DNA from: Agarophyton chilense
Taxonomy: Eukaryota; Rhodophyta; Florideophyceae; Gracilariales; Gracilariaceae
Length of the DNA: 64,000 nucleotides
NCBI GenBank assembly: GCA_030374765.1
Contig: JARGXX010000001.1
Span: 682,001 to 746,000 of the forward strand
Reading direction: 5' to 3'
The position numbers and the translations under genes were made by a program. Positions 1 through 11,713 of the stretch are shown piece by piece. The first letter of the stretch is position 1; each line of letters begins with the position of its first letter. The notes beneath the pieces are model-generated. The model was not told the origin of the DNA, ran no database searches, and saw nothing but the letters and a program-made list of their open reading frames with translations.

Positions 1-1653
1 CAGCCCTCCTCTGAGGATGTGCCTTCTGGGGCTCCGTCAAACACTGCTGGTTCTGCGTCGCAGCCTACTGCTCAACTCATTCCATACCGTTCGTTCCCCA
101 CCCCGTACACCGGATTCTGGTCGGTACCTTTACCTCAGCCAACCGTGGCTCCGATGCCGAACGCGGCTTACGTCGCCTCTGCGGGTGTGATTCGAGCTCC
201 TTCTCGTCGGGCTCAGCGGAGCTACCCGCACCCTGCGGATTTCTATGGACGAGATTTTCTCGACAACGTTGAACCTTTCGCGCAAGCGCCCTGGTTTGAT
301 CCAGTTGCTATCCGGGATGACGCGTTGATACAACAGTATGTACACGGTGGGTACTTCCCCGACGGTATTCCGGAACACGCGATTTATAGCGACGACTGAT
401 CGAGCCATATTGCTTTGCCAGACAACGCGATTGCGCGATATTCAACGGAATCTTTGTCCGAAGCCCGTACGCGGTTCACCAAGCTGATTTACCGGCGTCT
501 TCACCGCTTCAGCAGTACGGTTTTCCTCCCGCAGGAATGGTAACTAGATACCTGGAAAGCCCGTACCGACGGTGAAGGTTACTCGTATATCGAGACACTC
601 GTTGAAGTCGATGTTAGCGATTGGCGCGGTGTGCGCAGTGTGCGTGATGCAGCTCTCTGCTTTCAGCAACCTCTTCTCCGTGCGGAGTTCCGCTTCCTTC
701 GAAAGCGTGACATTCCCTATTGGGATTATCCGCGTCGGGAACGTCGTACTCGATCACGTTTGGGCTATTTGGTGCCGTATCAAATGATCGAGATTGACTG
801 CATCCGGCGGAACGCGCGCTTCGGGCGCTACATCGGTATTCCGGAGCATTGGGCGGCGATCGAGAGTCCTCGTGGTTGCCCTGTGGAGCTCCCACCGGCG
901 ATCTCCTACATCAGGTCCGCGTTGCTTAAGGACCCGTTCTCGGGATATTGGACGGTGGTTTATACCGAGTTTATCGCCAAGATGGCCGTCTTCCCCCTGT
1001 GGGATGCTTATGATACCTTTACAGTTTGGTACATGTCGCCCACAGCGCGAAAGTATGCGAGAGAACTCGATCTTTCCCTTGTCCTAGGATCCCGTGCGAA
1101 CCATGCCGACTTCCTCCGTCTTGTGGATGTAATCGACGGTGTCGACTGGTCTGGAGTGCCAGCTGATCAATCCGCTCGCAGAACCCGTGCAAGACACCAC
1201 GACCATTCTCCTGGACGAACAGCAAGTGCTGGAAATCTTGTTTGGTACGACCCCTGGACGCGCCAGTTGATCACCTCCGAGCAGGCTCGCTTTCTTCGGG
1301 AGAACCCGCGTGAAATGCCACCGAACCAGCTTACTGGATACGTGTACGATGCTACTCCATCCGAGAACGGAGAGGAACCGTATGACGAAGCGCCGGGAGC
1401 TGAGGCTGAACTCGGTTACGAGGACGAGCCAGAGCTGGCAGGCGTATCGACTTCCGTCGATCAATCTGCAGCGGCGGGAGGTGCTCAAGAGTACTCTCAT
1501 GGGTTTACCGAACAACCGAGTGCAGTGCCGGTCAAAGATCCAGGCTTGGATTTGCTGAGGCAGTTCCTCTTAGATGCGGGCTTTCCCGTGGACCAAGTTG
1601 AGGGTGATTGCGCACAGCTTCTTGCGAACCTGCGTGCTCGCACGTCTTTTTGA
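1..1653 (+). pseudogene. Decayed open frame of unknown origin, probably transposon-derived; enters from the left edge
   Basis: One reading frame runs from base 1 to a final TGA at 1651-1653 and is broken only by TGA at 397-399 and TAA at 541-543; the frame does not change across either stop. The conceptual protein is Pro/Ser-rich at first, then has a basic, Tyr/Trp-rich middle, an acidic Glu/Pro segment and a short helical C-terminus. I recognise no catalytic motif and no zinc knuckle. It lies tail-to-tail with the minus-strand Ty3 element, close to where that element's 3' LTR would be expected. A capsid-like or accessory protein of another transposon is possible but is only inference. An ordinary host gene that died is equally possible. 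The true start lies outside the window. Confidence 0.5.
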
Positions 1654-1714
1654 TGATCCTAGAAAAGACTCCTAGTCAACACCCTTGCGGTGAAATCTTG
1701 ATGCCAATAAAACT

Positions 1715-1910
1715 CCGGTGACTTCGTGTCTTCACGTTCTCTTCTTATCTTCTAGTCTTCATCTCTTGTCGCTTCTCGAGTTCTTCAATCATCTCTTCTC
1801 GCTTCTCGAGTTCTTCATAGGTGATAATCAGTAAATGTCCTGTGATTGCGTGTTTTCACGTTTCTTCTTCATGACTTCTTGTTTTCTTCTCGCCTTTCGA
1901 GTTTTTACTA
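1715..1910. repeat. Diverged tandem duplication, pyrimidine-rich
   Basis: The stretch 1715-1795 (cttcgtgtcttcacgttc, then ttcttctcg-rich, then tcgagttctt) repeats in diverged form at 1845-1910 (gcgtgttttcacgtttc and so on). The second copy overlaps the 3' end of the chromodomain reading frame, so the first copy looks like a duplicated end of the element. Copies were compared by eye only. Confidence 0.45.
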
Positions 1911-2621
1911 CCTTGGTAGCCCATACTTTGAAATGGGATGTGCCCATGAGCCCGACTATCGAGGAGTCGATCTCCCTCAGGAGTGGTAATCGCATGCTTC
2001 GATGATATCGCACGAGTTTCGAACGGAGGATATGAGCTATAGGTTCCCACGTATCCGCTTCCGGAGGAAAACCGTACCAACGGACTCGATACAGTAATTC
2101 TCTAATATCTTCATGCTCGCCATGTTCACATATGCGATCCATAACATATTCCTGGGCGTTTCCCAATTCTTTCGCTGTTGGCGCGAGACTCCAGTAACAG
2201 GTTTGAAATGTCTTAGGGCTGACCCAAGCGTCTCTGTGTTAGCAGTCTCCGCGTCGCTAAGCGTTCGCTCGTCGACTAACTGTCGTTCTGCCCGCAGGGG
2301 CAGTGTACTCATTCCTTGAGAACCTTTCTCAGATAAAGAGCTATCCTGTTTTCCAGGTTCCATAGAAGCGTACTTCTTGCTACTTCTCAATTTCATTCGT
2401 GGATGAACTTCCTTCGGTTTATCCGATTCTGACCGCTTTTGGGTGAATGATGGTGCTTGCACCACGACAGGAGGCGATACCTCTTCTTCTTCCTGCCCAC
2501 GAGGGATGGGAGCCCATATGGGCGGAACAGCGAGTGGCGCTTCACCTGACGGTTCAGCCTGAAGCGGCAACGGCGCGTGTTCGCGTGCATTAGTTTCCAA
2601 GTCCTTGGGGCCAAAGACCAA
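1828..2621 (-). pseudogene. Element A: C-terminal pol tail with chromodomain
   Basis: The C-terminal part of the polyprotein follows a Pro/Glu/Lys-rich linker. The chromodomain is seen in the frame ending at 1828: the core LLYRVRWYGFPPEADTWEP is followed by an H-L-containing helix, matching the chromo fold (YxVKWxGY, then TWEP). In known chromoviruses this domain reads histone marks and guides integration. The linker is in the frame that stays open to 2037, while the chromodomain is one frame over, so a frameshift lies near 2170. The last residues are Lys/Arg-rich. An in-frame stop separates this piece from the integrase tail at 2643. Confidence 0.8.
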
Positions 2622-2642
2622 AACATCTTTCCTGCTGTCAGG

Positions 2643-4235
2643 TTACATTTCTGTACTTATGGTTGTGCGCGTGCCACGGGGCATATCCCGATACTTCGGA
2701 AGCTGTCCGTGATTGGCGTACGCAACCGCTGGAGGTGGGAGATCAGGAGCTTTCTCCTCCTCTCGAGCCATTGGTTGCGGTTCACTCTCCCCAGAGTCAC
2801 TTGGGCTTTTGTCTTGACGTTCCGTCGCACTTGCCTCCTTAGTTCTACCAGATACCTGAACTTCCACTTGCGGGTCAGGCGCGACTTCAACGCGATCGCT
2901 CGATACACGTTCAAAGTCCTCACCTGTCTTGATGACCACTGTGTCTTCATTAAGGTCCACCACTTTGAAGGGTCCAGCCGCTATCGGCAACAACTTATAA
3001 CGACATTCTTCCTGTTTGTCCGGTTCTTCAACTCGCACGAAGACGTGACCTCCTACTCGGATTGCCGGATTTCCTCTTCGCCTTCTGGCGTCATAGTTTC
3101 GCTTATAGCGAGCTTGCATCTTCGATAACTGTTTAGCTGCTTCTTCCGCTCTGGCCTTCAGGTCATTCCTCCATTTCAGATGGTACTTAGCCGGGGTCGG
3201 CGCGTCCAATTCTGTCTCGTCGTCGAGCGCAACCGGTAAAGCCGGAGGGTTACGTGAGAGCACGAGGTCGAACGGTGCCGTCTTTGTAGAGGTATGCACG
3301 TGCGTATTGTACGCCTAGCACAGAGTATCAGTAAACATGTCCCATTCTTTCGGGTGGTCCGCGATGTAGTGTTGTAATGCTGCTATCAGCGTGCGGTCGA
3401 AACGCTCCACCTGACCGTTGCATTGCGGATGATAGGTCGTGGTAAACACGTTTCGAATGCCCATAATGCGGCAAACATTCTGAAAGAACTTTGCAACGAA
3501 TTGCTTCCCATTTTCTGATAACAGAACTTCTGGTGGTCCGTATATAAATACCCAGTGTTTGATAAACGCCTGTGTGATAACGGTTGCGGTTATTCGCTTC
3601 AGCGGCACATTCCGCACTAGCTTCGAGAAGCGGTCGGTGATTACCAACAGGTAGCGATAACCTCGCCTTGAGCGAATCAATTCCCCTAGGATGTCGATGC
3701 AGACGTATTGTAAAGGCGCTTTTGCCTGGAATAACCTCATCGGTTTCCGCTTCCTATAAAGCTTCACGCGATTCTTCGCACATGTTGTACACAATCTCAC
3801 TGTAGTATGGCAGTCCATTGCCAAATTAGGCCAGTAAAAATCAATTCTTAGAGTCATGAACAACTTCGTTCCTCCTGGATGACCAGACAGCCTACTGTAG
3901 TGTGCCAGATGGAGTACTCGACTCTTCAAGACGTATGGAATCACGATTTGATTATGCTTTTCGACATGTCTGAACAGTATTCCTCGTGAATCGAGTGAAA
4001 AGGGGAGCTCCACTCCCCCGTTAAGACGAGAGCGTATCGACGCACAAAACGAATCGGCGTGTTGCTCATTGAGGAGCTCAGGGCACGAGATTCGGTCGAG
4101 TTGAACTGAAGGGTCAGTGTCTGCTAATGCAAGGAACGGGTCTGCATCCGAATAATCATCAAGGGTCTCTTGTTCCTCTTCTTCAAAAGATGGTGAATGG
4201 GTCTCCATGTAGAAGCAAGGTATCTCTTCATCCAT
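2643..4235 (-). pseudogene. Element A: integrase with H2C2 zinc finger and GPY/F domain
   Basis: The N-terminal H2C2 finger is visible (HxxxxSGHPGG, then C-TTC). The catalytic core shows CIDILG for the first Asp and GQVERF for the Glu. The middle acidic residue, normally Asp in SDNGxQF, reads LSENGKQF, so it is Glu here. The GPY/F module (AGPFKVVDL) follows in the 2643-3299 part. A TAG at 3315-3317 interrupts the same frame just before the conserved AYNT motif; a CAG-to-TAG change would explain it. The enzyme would insert element cDNA into chromatin, but this copy is dead. A frameshift separates it from RNase H upstream. Confidence 0.88.
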
Positions 4236-4312
4236 TTAGCCTTGGGTTTTGCCTAGTGTTTTGAGACGCGATAGCGCGTCAGCTTGGACATTGGCCAATC
4301 CCTTCTTATACT

Positions 4313-5932
4313 TCACTTCACTTCGAAATCGAATTCAGAGAGGCGTAAGCGCCATCGTGTGAGACGACCAGACGGGTCTGTAATGGACAGTAACCATCGT
4401 AGAGACGAATGATCCGTGTTGACGGTAAAACGTTCTACTTGGAGATACGGTCGCAATGTGGTTAGAGCCCAAACGACTGCAAGGCATTCCTTTTCTGAAA
4501 CTGAGTACTTCTTCTCAGCTGCGTTCAGCGATCTTGACCAGTACCCAATGGGTTTGCGTTCACCATCAGGGTGTGTTTGAAAAAGGGCACACCCTACTTG
4601 GTACTGGCTAGAGTCGGTATCCACTGAGTATGGCAGGTTGGGGATGGGCAGCGCCAAGACTGGGGCTGTAATAATCTTTGTTTTCAGCGTGTCGAACGCT
4701 TCAACTTCAGCTTGTCTGAATTGTTCCAGCTGTACTGGTTGTCCTTTACGCAGCTTTGCGTTGAGCGGTGCCTCTATATGCGAGTATCGCGGCACGAATC
4801 GTCGGTAGACGTTGCAAAAGCCGAAGAAAGAACGCAATTGCTTCTGTATCGACGGAGGTTATACTTCGCGGAGAGCCGCTGCTTGTGCCTCTTGAATGGC
4901 AAGCTGTCCCGGTTTGATCACATGTCCTAAGTACCGGACAGTGCCAGCGAACCATTCGCATTTCTTGAACTTAAAGGTGATACCCGCGCTCTGTAGTGCT
5001 TTGAGGATCTCCTCGACATGCCGTAAATGGCTTTCCACATCCTGGGAAAAGATGATCACATCGTCCAAATACACTAAACAAGTCTTCCACTTGTATCTTG
5101 AGAGCAAGATGTCCAGAGTACGCTGGAAAGTAGCCAGTGCATTCGTTAAGCCAAAGGGAATCCTTTTGAAACGGTAGAGACCGGCGTGACACGCAAATGC
5201 GGTTTTGTCGTGGTCTTCTTCCGCTACAGGCACCTGCCAATAGCCAGAGTTGGCGTCCAACGGGGTGAACACGTTCGCTTCTCCTAAGCTGTCAATACAT
5301 TCGTCCATTCGAGGCAACGGGTATGTATCCCGAACTGTAACTGCGTTCAGTTTTCGATAATCGATACAGAATCGTAAAGAACCATCAGGTTTTGGGACCA
5401 GCACCACTGGTGAGGCCCATTCAGATTGAGCTGCTTCGATTACTCCTTCTTCCAGCATTTTGCTGACAATCTCCTCCTCGATTTGGCGAGTTCGCGGTCC
5501 CGCTCTGTAGGGTGGTTGGGAGATGGGTCGTGACTTTGGGACCAAATCAATGTGGTGTTCCGTAGCGGAGATCTCTCCTAGTTTTCTACTCCACGTGGAT
5601 GTATACTTCTTCAGCATAGACCTAATCTTCGTTCTGTAGTGTTCTGATACATGTGCTAAGTGTAGCTCATCGACCAGGCTCTCTGGATCCTTTGCCGTTT
5701 GCAATTGATCTCCAGACGGAGTTTGCAGTTCTTCGTCTGTGTCACCGACATGGGTTAATCCCAATACTGCTGCGGTAGAAATATGAGTAGGGACCACCAC
5801 TGTGGGATGAGGCAAAGCTGTTGCAACAACCTGATTCTTCGGTATCTGATAATCGTTATCGGTGAAGTTACTCACTAGTATCCAAAAGGGGCTACCAGGA
5901 TCAACCTGAACAATGCCGTTAGCGACTAGCAA
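4313..5932 (-). pseudogene. Element A: reverse transcriptase and RNase H
   Basis: The reverse transcriptase carries the expected blocks in order: DYRKLN, LDANSGYWQ, FACHAGLYRF, PFGLTNA and the catalytic YLDD. RNase H follows with DTDSSQYQVG, SEKECLAV and NTDHSSLRWL, supplying its acidic residues. A TAA at 4859-4861 splits the two within one frame, immediately before PPSIQ and SFFGFCNVYRRF. These enzymes copy the element's RNA into DNA and remove the template. The frame differs from the protease piece upstream and from the integrase piece downstream, so frameshifts lie on both sides. Confidence 0.92.
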
Positions 5933-6767
5933 TCCACGGGATTCGTCCCAGTATTCGGTTGAATTGCCACGAGTTCGTGTCGTTCTGTTCTTACTTGAAC
6001 CCAGGTTTGGGTTTGCGCCTTCAGCATGGCACTCTTCGCTGCTCTAATCCTCGGCGAGACACGTCCTCGGGATTTCCCGTATTCCATAGATGGTGGAAGT
6101 GGAGGTGCTTCGGGGCAACGATGCATGGCTTGCGAACAATTGGTACCATTGATCCATCATCTAGTTCCACTAGTTTTCTTCACGGGCAAATGGCTTCGAC
6201 AAACTTGTCGCAATAATCAAATCCCATTACCACTAGTGCAGCTTACGTCTTACAGACGATGAAGTCGACTAGGACTACAAAGTGTCCCAAACGCACCACG
6301 AGTCGAACTGTTCCCAGTGTCTTCACAGCATTTTTGTTGGCATCCCAAATGTCCGGTAAAGGACCGTATCTAATACGTTCTAAGTCAGCAGGAGCGAGCT
6401 CCGATTCCCGTATAAAGTTCGGACCAGCACCTGTGTCCAGGATAGTCAATCGACGAGATAACAGATTCCTGTCAGAGCCGAGGTCGTCATAGACCTTATA
6501 GTTTCTTTTAGACATTACCATGAGGTAACTTTCCCGTTTTGACGGACAAGTAAAACGTCTCCAAGGACGATGTAACCCACAGTCAAACTGTACTCTCTTT
6601 CCGTCCGGCGGATTGATTCCGTACGGCGGAAATTTGGGAGGCCTCAAGAGAATCTTGGGCTTCCAAGCGCGGGAGCAGGGAGGCGAGCTCTCCCTGGTCA
6701 GCAATACGGGATCGACTAGTGCCGACCCCCTAGGGGCTCCCTCACTTAGTTTACCGGTTGCACCGGC
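5926..6767 (-). pseudogene. Element A: aspartic protease and linker
   Basis: The retropepsin motif LTILDTGAGPNFI lies in the frame that is open from 6767 to 6243; a closely similar segment (VLDTGAAPNLI) occurs in element B near 63.9 kb. The piece after 6243 continues in a different frame to about 5926. The protease would cleave the Gag-Pol polyprotein. This frame is offset by -1 from the gag frame, and a TAA at 6768-6770 now separates it from gag, so any frameshift expression of this copy is lost. Confidence 0.8.
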
Positions 6768-6802
6768 TTATTCGCCTCAAAGGCGGCTCTTCCTACCGGG
6801 GT

Positions 6803-8785
6803 TCAGGGTTGCAACACTTCAGCATTCTGAGCAACCGGCTTGTCCGTCCGGCGCATTGGTGTCTGAGAAAACCAACTTTTGGCTTTCCAATACATGCCCG
6901 CCGGTACGCGGCTCCTTTCCTCTTCTGAGAGTGCTTCATAATTCGTCATGATACGACTCAGATCCTTTGCAGGAAGCGTGCATTCTGCACTCAAATGGTG
7001 TTTTCCATAACATGAATAACAAATCCAACCGTCACGACGGTTGGTCAACATAGGTTGTGAACGGCATGCCGTGCGAGTATCCACCCATCCGGGTTTTCCG
7101 TTCTTAAAACCTCCTTGTGGTGGCACCGTGTAGGGACGGTACATAGGGCGACGGCCCTCCATAGCCATTAGGGCTTCCTCGTCCTGAGACTCCGAGTGTG
7201 GGAGATCCACTGTAGATACAGAAGACTCCGTATATTTCAATGAATGGACCGCCTCCTCATGCGAGTCACTCCCTTTGGGTGCCAACGACGAATCTCGCGA
7301 GTCAACTGGAGATTCCAGATGTAGCAGTTTGCTGCGCTGATTAACTCTGGCGGAGATCTTCTCCTTACCCATTGAGGTTCCAAACGCCACTGAACGACGG
7401 GGGCTACCACGCGCTCTGGCCGCGTCTCCTTCAGCTTTCGCAAACTGAACTAACTCCAAAAAGGAGACTCTTCCATGCTTCTATCGATATCGAGCTACCA
7501 AAGACTTGATGCTCGGGTCCAGCCCGTCGATATACAAGGTAATCTTGTCCTCCGTCGAGTGGACGTTTCCACAGTGGACTGAAGGTTTGTTAAGCCTTGA
7601 GCTGTACTCAGCTTCGCCCTCCTCAGGCTTTTGGGTCACATCCCTTAGGTCCAGGATCGCCTGACGTATCGCGTTTGAAGTCGCGTAACTTCCCAGCAAA
7701 TACTGCACCGCTTCTGGCCATGAGGTAACGCCGCCTTCATCGTCTGTCAATGATACGCATACGGAACGATATTGCTCTAAAGCAAAACCCTTCAGGAAGT
7801 GTGGTAAAGACACAAATGCCTGTGGTTCACTCATCTCTAGAGTGTCTGCTTCGGCAACGAATCGAGTGAGAAACTCGATAACGAAAATGGGGGTCTTTCC
7901 ATCAAATATTAAATCATTAAGGCCGATCGTCAATCGTTTGATGTGATCCTTCACCTTCGCGGTTTCGCGTCCTGAGCGCTTCTTGCTCTTCACCTTCAGA
8001 CGGTAGTACCTGTAATTCAGGACCTTCCGATAAAGCGGATTCGTGCACGGGAGCACCTTCAATCCTCTGTAAGGTGAGCCTTTTTTTCTCACTAACCACG
8101 AAGACGTGTTCTTCTTCCGAGATCGGGACCTTCGATGACCATAATCACTGTCGTCGTCATCTGACGTATCTGAATCATCAGAATCATCAGTACTGGAACT
8201 GGAGCCCTCCGTACTTGACGATTCATCACTCGAATCACGTGCGGACTTCCGCTTCTTACGTCGTGACTTCGACTTCTTCGAACGAGCTTCCTTCAAAGGA
8301 GCTCCTTCCTCTTCCAGCACGACTGGTTTAGCAGCAGTCCGCGCATAAACTGCCGCCTCCAGGCGTTCTAAACGAGGGTTAACTCGAGTAAGGACTTCCT
8401 CTACATCCACGGTGAAGCCGGGTAGCGCATCGGGCGTATTCCCGTACCTCTCCAGTAGATGGTTCAAAACCTCACGTAGTGTTTTCACTGATGCAGAGAC
8501 CTGCTCCCCATCGTCTTGACGAACGAGTGCTTGATGCGCACTGCGTAGTTGTTCGACATCAGCGATAAGAGAAGCGATCTGCGATTCCAACGCAACCATG
8601 CGCACACGCGAAGCGCTTGACTCAGACTTGAGACGATGCACTTCCCTGCGCAAATCATTCTCTTCTTGAGGTCCGACGACCTCAGGGTCAACTACGGCTT
8701 CTGTGGTGGGCGTGACTGCCGCTGCCCCAGGGGCCGGTACATCCGAGAGATCTCGTTCATCATTCACCGAGCGTGAGCGCGACAT
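6803..8785 (-). pseudogene. Element A: gag (capsid and nucleocapsid)
   Basis: The first ATG is at 8785. The N-terminal half is a coiled-coil-rich matrix-like part, then an Asp/Ser-rich acidic stretch next to Lys/Arg blocks, then a retrotransposon gag capsid core (WPEAVQYLLGSYA, LYIDGLDPSIKSLV), and near the C-terminus a CCHC zinc knuckle, CYSCYGKHHLSAEC. A TAG at 7481-7483 breaks the frame once between capsid and knuckle; the frame is otherwise intact. The same domains in the same order occur in element B. Gag would package the element RNA into virus-like particles. Confidence 0.88.
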
Positions 8786-9660
8786 CGCTTGACGATACAG
8801 CCGCTCTCCGGCTTCAACAGATGAGGCGAGCCTCGGTTTCGGGGGTGGTCCCGCAGGACCGGGGCGACCAGTACTAGACTGGCTTCGGGTCTACGGCATC
8901 CTACACCAAACCTGAGTCCAGGTGCGAACCAAATGGTGTCTTCGACTTCTCGACCACGTGTTCAACCACGATGAATTCCGCAATTGCCGGAGATGGTTAG
9001 ATAAACAATAACTGTAGTGATTCCACTTCTTCCAAGTATCGATATCGATTCCACGTTCCAGGAGAGAATTGCTCAGTGCAGCTGACCACAGTGGTTCTAA
9101 GTCGGGAGACCACTTGTAGTGTCCGCTCTAACGGAGAGAGCAGACACCTGCGACAGCGTTCGGACTGCCGATGGGTCGCTTGCGGCGAAGTTAAAGGGGT
9201 GGTAGAGCTACAACACCAGCGAGCTGGAAGTGGGGTGTAAGGTCACTACTCGCCAGCGAGGGTGAACAGTGCAACTGTAAAACGTTGATGGAACGTAGGT
9301 ACAAGACGGCTCTTGAAGTGGTTGGGGGCTAACTATCTATTATAGCTCGTCCGGATCTCCGGTTAAGGAATCCTAAGCGAGGAACAGAATAGTCATGATG
9401 CCCATGTTGTCTTCTTTACCTGGAGTCGGCGCTCACCTCTGGTGCACTATATACTGTGTGCCAGGGTGAGTGCCCAAATAAATATATAAATAATACCCAG
9501 TGGTCAGCCACTTAGCCAAACCACAGTATGGGTATGGTCTCTAATGGACGTCTAGCTACAAAGGGTAGTAAAACCCGCCACGTGGATCGCCACTACATGC
9601 GCCGTTGCAAGCCACTCCACTCGTGATACCACGTGTTCCACTAATGTACCCTGCCTCCTG
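8786..9660 (-). other. Element A leader and candidate 5' LTR
   Basis: This non-coding stretch lies directly upstream of gag. On the minus strand, 8908-8891 begins TGGTGTAGGATGCCG, which could be a tRNA primer-binding site because its complement ends in ACCA. A candidate LTR would then run from about 8912 upward. The sense strand contains TATA-like tracts near 9440-9500. No second LTR copy is present in the window to confirm the boundaries, so the assignment is tentative. Confidence 0.3.
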
Positions 9661-9879
9661 GCATTCTACGCGGTGTGCCGTTTCATATCATAGGTATGAT
9701 GACATCACTCACTTATGAGTTCCAACCGCGACTTCGCGAAAAATCATCCTATCGGATTCCCCGACATAGTAGAATACTACAGAAACATGAGGTAAAGGCT
9801 TGGCACACTAGTCTCCAACGTTCGTACTATACAGTTTTCATTGAAAAGTGGTCCAAAGATATCGCCATATTCCTTGAGC

Positions 9880-11242
9880 TCATCGCGAGACTTGCATGAA
9901 CCAACCTTTTTGATATCGTATTTCCACGAGTCTAGTCTCAATGTCTATGATTTTCCCTTCACTATGTCTCAACGCTTGTTTCGCGGAATGAGCTGCAGGG
10001 TTCCTTAAAGGGAATTGAATATCTCTCGAAACCTTGTTATCTAGTTCATTGATATCCATTTCGAGGGTCACTTCGTTGAGCAGGTCCATTCTATTCAATC
10101 CTCAAGCGATGATGTCCACAACGGCTTTCACGCGAACAAAATCTAGTCTGCCAACCTGTTCCTCAAAAGACAGTTCGATCTGCTTCATCTTATTCAGTTA
10201 TACAGACATTTCAAGCACTACCTTTCTACTTTTCGTCAGATCGTCGTGTTTTACTTCAAGTTCCATGACGACCGCGCTCTTCCGGCCGCGTTTCTTCTCC
10301 ATGTCCTCTGTGGATACGAATGTAATGGTCACTTCCCCAATTCCAGTGTCGTGTATTCGTCACTACTCACGCTGCTGGTATTTACCAATGTGCCACTTCT
10401 TTCTTTTCGTTGCTTCTCTAGCAGATCGTTGAGTGCTTCTTGCATTGCTCGATCTTTTTCTTGTTTAAGACGTACAGTCCACTCAGCCTCATTCTTTCGC
10501 AACTCTTCTTTTCGCCTTCTTTCAGCTTTTTTCGCAACCCTCCTCACCTTTTCAAGCACCGCCGCCGCTTTTTTCGCTTGGAAAGCTGCGAGTGCAGCCT
10601 CCTCTTCCGCTGCCTTGCGTCGTTTCCTTTCATTCTCACGCTTTCGCTCAATCTCGCGACGTTCTTTCTCCTTCTCACGTGCGATATGTGCTTCGTTTTC
10701 AATTATTTGTGAGCTTATATCATCCAATAGTCTCTTTCCTGTATCTTCCAACCCGCTACTAGGCTCGTTGTACTCCCTGCAGTTCTGAAATATGAAACGC
10801 AAGTCTTTCGCCATAGCTTTTCATTCGAATGCATAAGTATCGTTTTTCTTATCGTGGAGGATATACTCGTCGCCTTGCATGTTTCTCTTGACGGTTTCCA
10901 GGTCCATTGGATGCTTGTTTTATCCAGATAGCCGGGAATATCCTCGAGGCTCTAAAGCGTGAGAACAGGCTCTGAAAAGTCCTGACATTCAGGCTTTTCG
11001 AAGAGTTCGAGTAACAGGCCCTCATAGAAAGCCCGTTGTGCAGTGCTGCGCACAGCGCGTGCGAATGTGAGAGATTCGCGTTCGGTGCGCTTACGTTTCT
11101 TGTTAGGGCGGTTTGAGGAAGGGGCCATGTCCATTCACTTCCCCTGCTCAATCAGCTCTTCATCGTCTTCCGGCGGGGAGGCTGCAGGTGGGGAAACAGA
11201 ACACTCAGAGGAGGAACGACGGGACTTCCGGTTTCGCGCCAT
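9880..11242 (-). pseudogene. Decayed BET-type gene: bromodomain, Lys/Glu-rich coiled coil and NET domain
   Basis: The start is taken as ATG at 11242. A Ser/Pro/acidic leader and a KKRKR basic cluster come first. The bromodomain follows in pieces: a helix ending in FSEPVLTL, then HPMDLETVK, then DLRFIFQNCREYNEPSS, the diagnostic Asn-Tyr acetyl-lysine pocket segment. A long Arg/Lys/Glu coiled coil is next. The NET (ET) domain is recognisable from LSFEEQVGRLDF and the acidic motif ending MDINELDNK. Breaks are TGA 11135-11137, TAG 10952-10954 with a frame change, TGA 10821-10823, a frame change near 10330, TAA 10198-10200 and TGA 10102-10104. BET proteins bind acetylated histones and recruit transcription regulators. 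With this many breaks it is dead, unless the sequence is faulty. Confidence 0.78.
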
Positions 11243-11713
11243 ATCGCTCTGGGTGGAAGGAAGGAGAGAAGGCCGGGGAGCCGAGAGAACGATGGGAGAA
11301 GCTGCGCCAATCGAATAGGCCGGAGGGGTAGGGATGGCTTGGACAAGTCCGCTTGCCGGACTGTGACAAGACACAGTGTTTTTGTCGTGCTCAAAAACAG
11401 AAGAATGAAAACGGCCCATCGCACAGAAATGGGAACAACAACTTTCGTACCACCTTAATTCGACGCATGCGAAGGGAGAATTGTTTCTGGCAGTGTCGTT
11501 GTCTCCGGTTTCGTTATAAGGGGCGAAAGTGGTCACAAAACAGGAGAAAGGAACTTACCGTGAAAGGTTCTCTATCTTTCTGGTCAAATCCAATCTTGGA
11601 AGACATACGCACAAGTCTCAAGTGCGCTGAGATAACCGGTACCGACGAAAGGGAAGAAATGAAGAGTCAGCAAAAGATCACGGCTATACATTTACGCTAA
11701 TGAAAGAGCCAAC

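Larger units (their letters stand above)
1828..9660 (-). mobile_element. Ty3/gypsy (chromovirus-type) LTR retrotransposon, element A, degenerate
   Basis: Reading on the minus strand, the order is gag with CCHC knuckle, aspartic protease, reverse transcriptase, RNase H, integrase with H2C2 and GPY/F modules, then a chromodomain. Integrase after RNase H and a C-terminal chromodomain are the hallmarks of chromoviral Ty3/gypsy elements. The coding region is broken by several in-frame stops and at least four frame changes, so this copy cannot make its proteins. I find no second copy of the 8.9-9.6 kb sequence at the low-coordinate end, so a matching 3' LTR is missing or unrecognisable. The outer limits given are approximate. 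Its gag is clearly related to that of the element starting at 61.5 kb. Confidence 0.9.
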
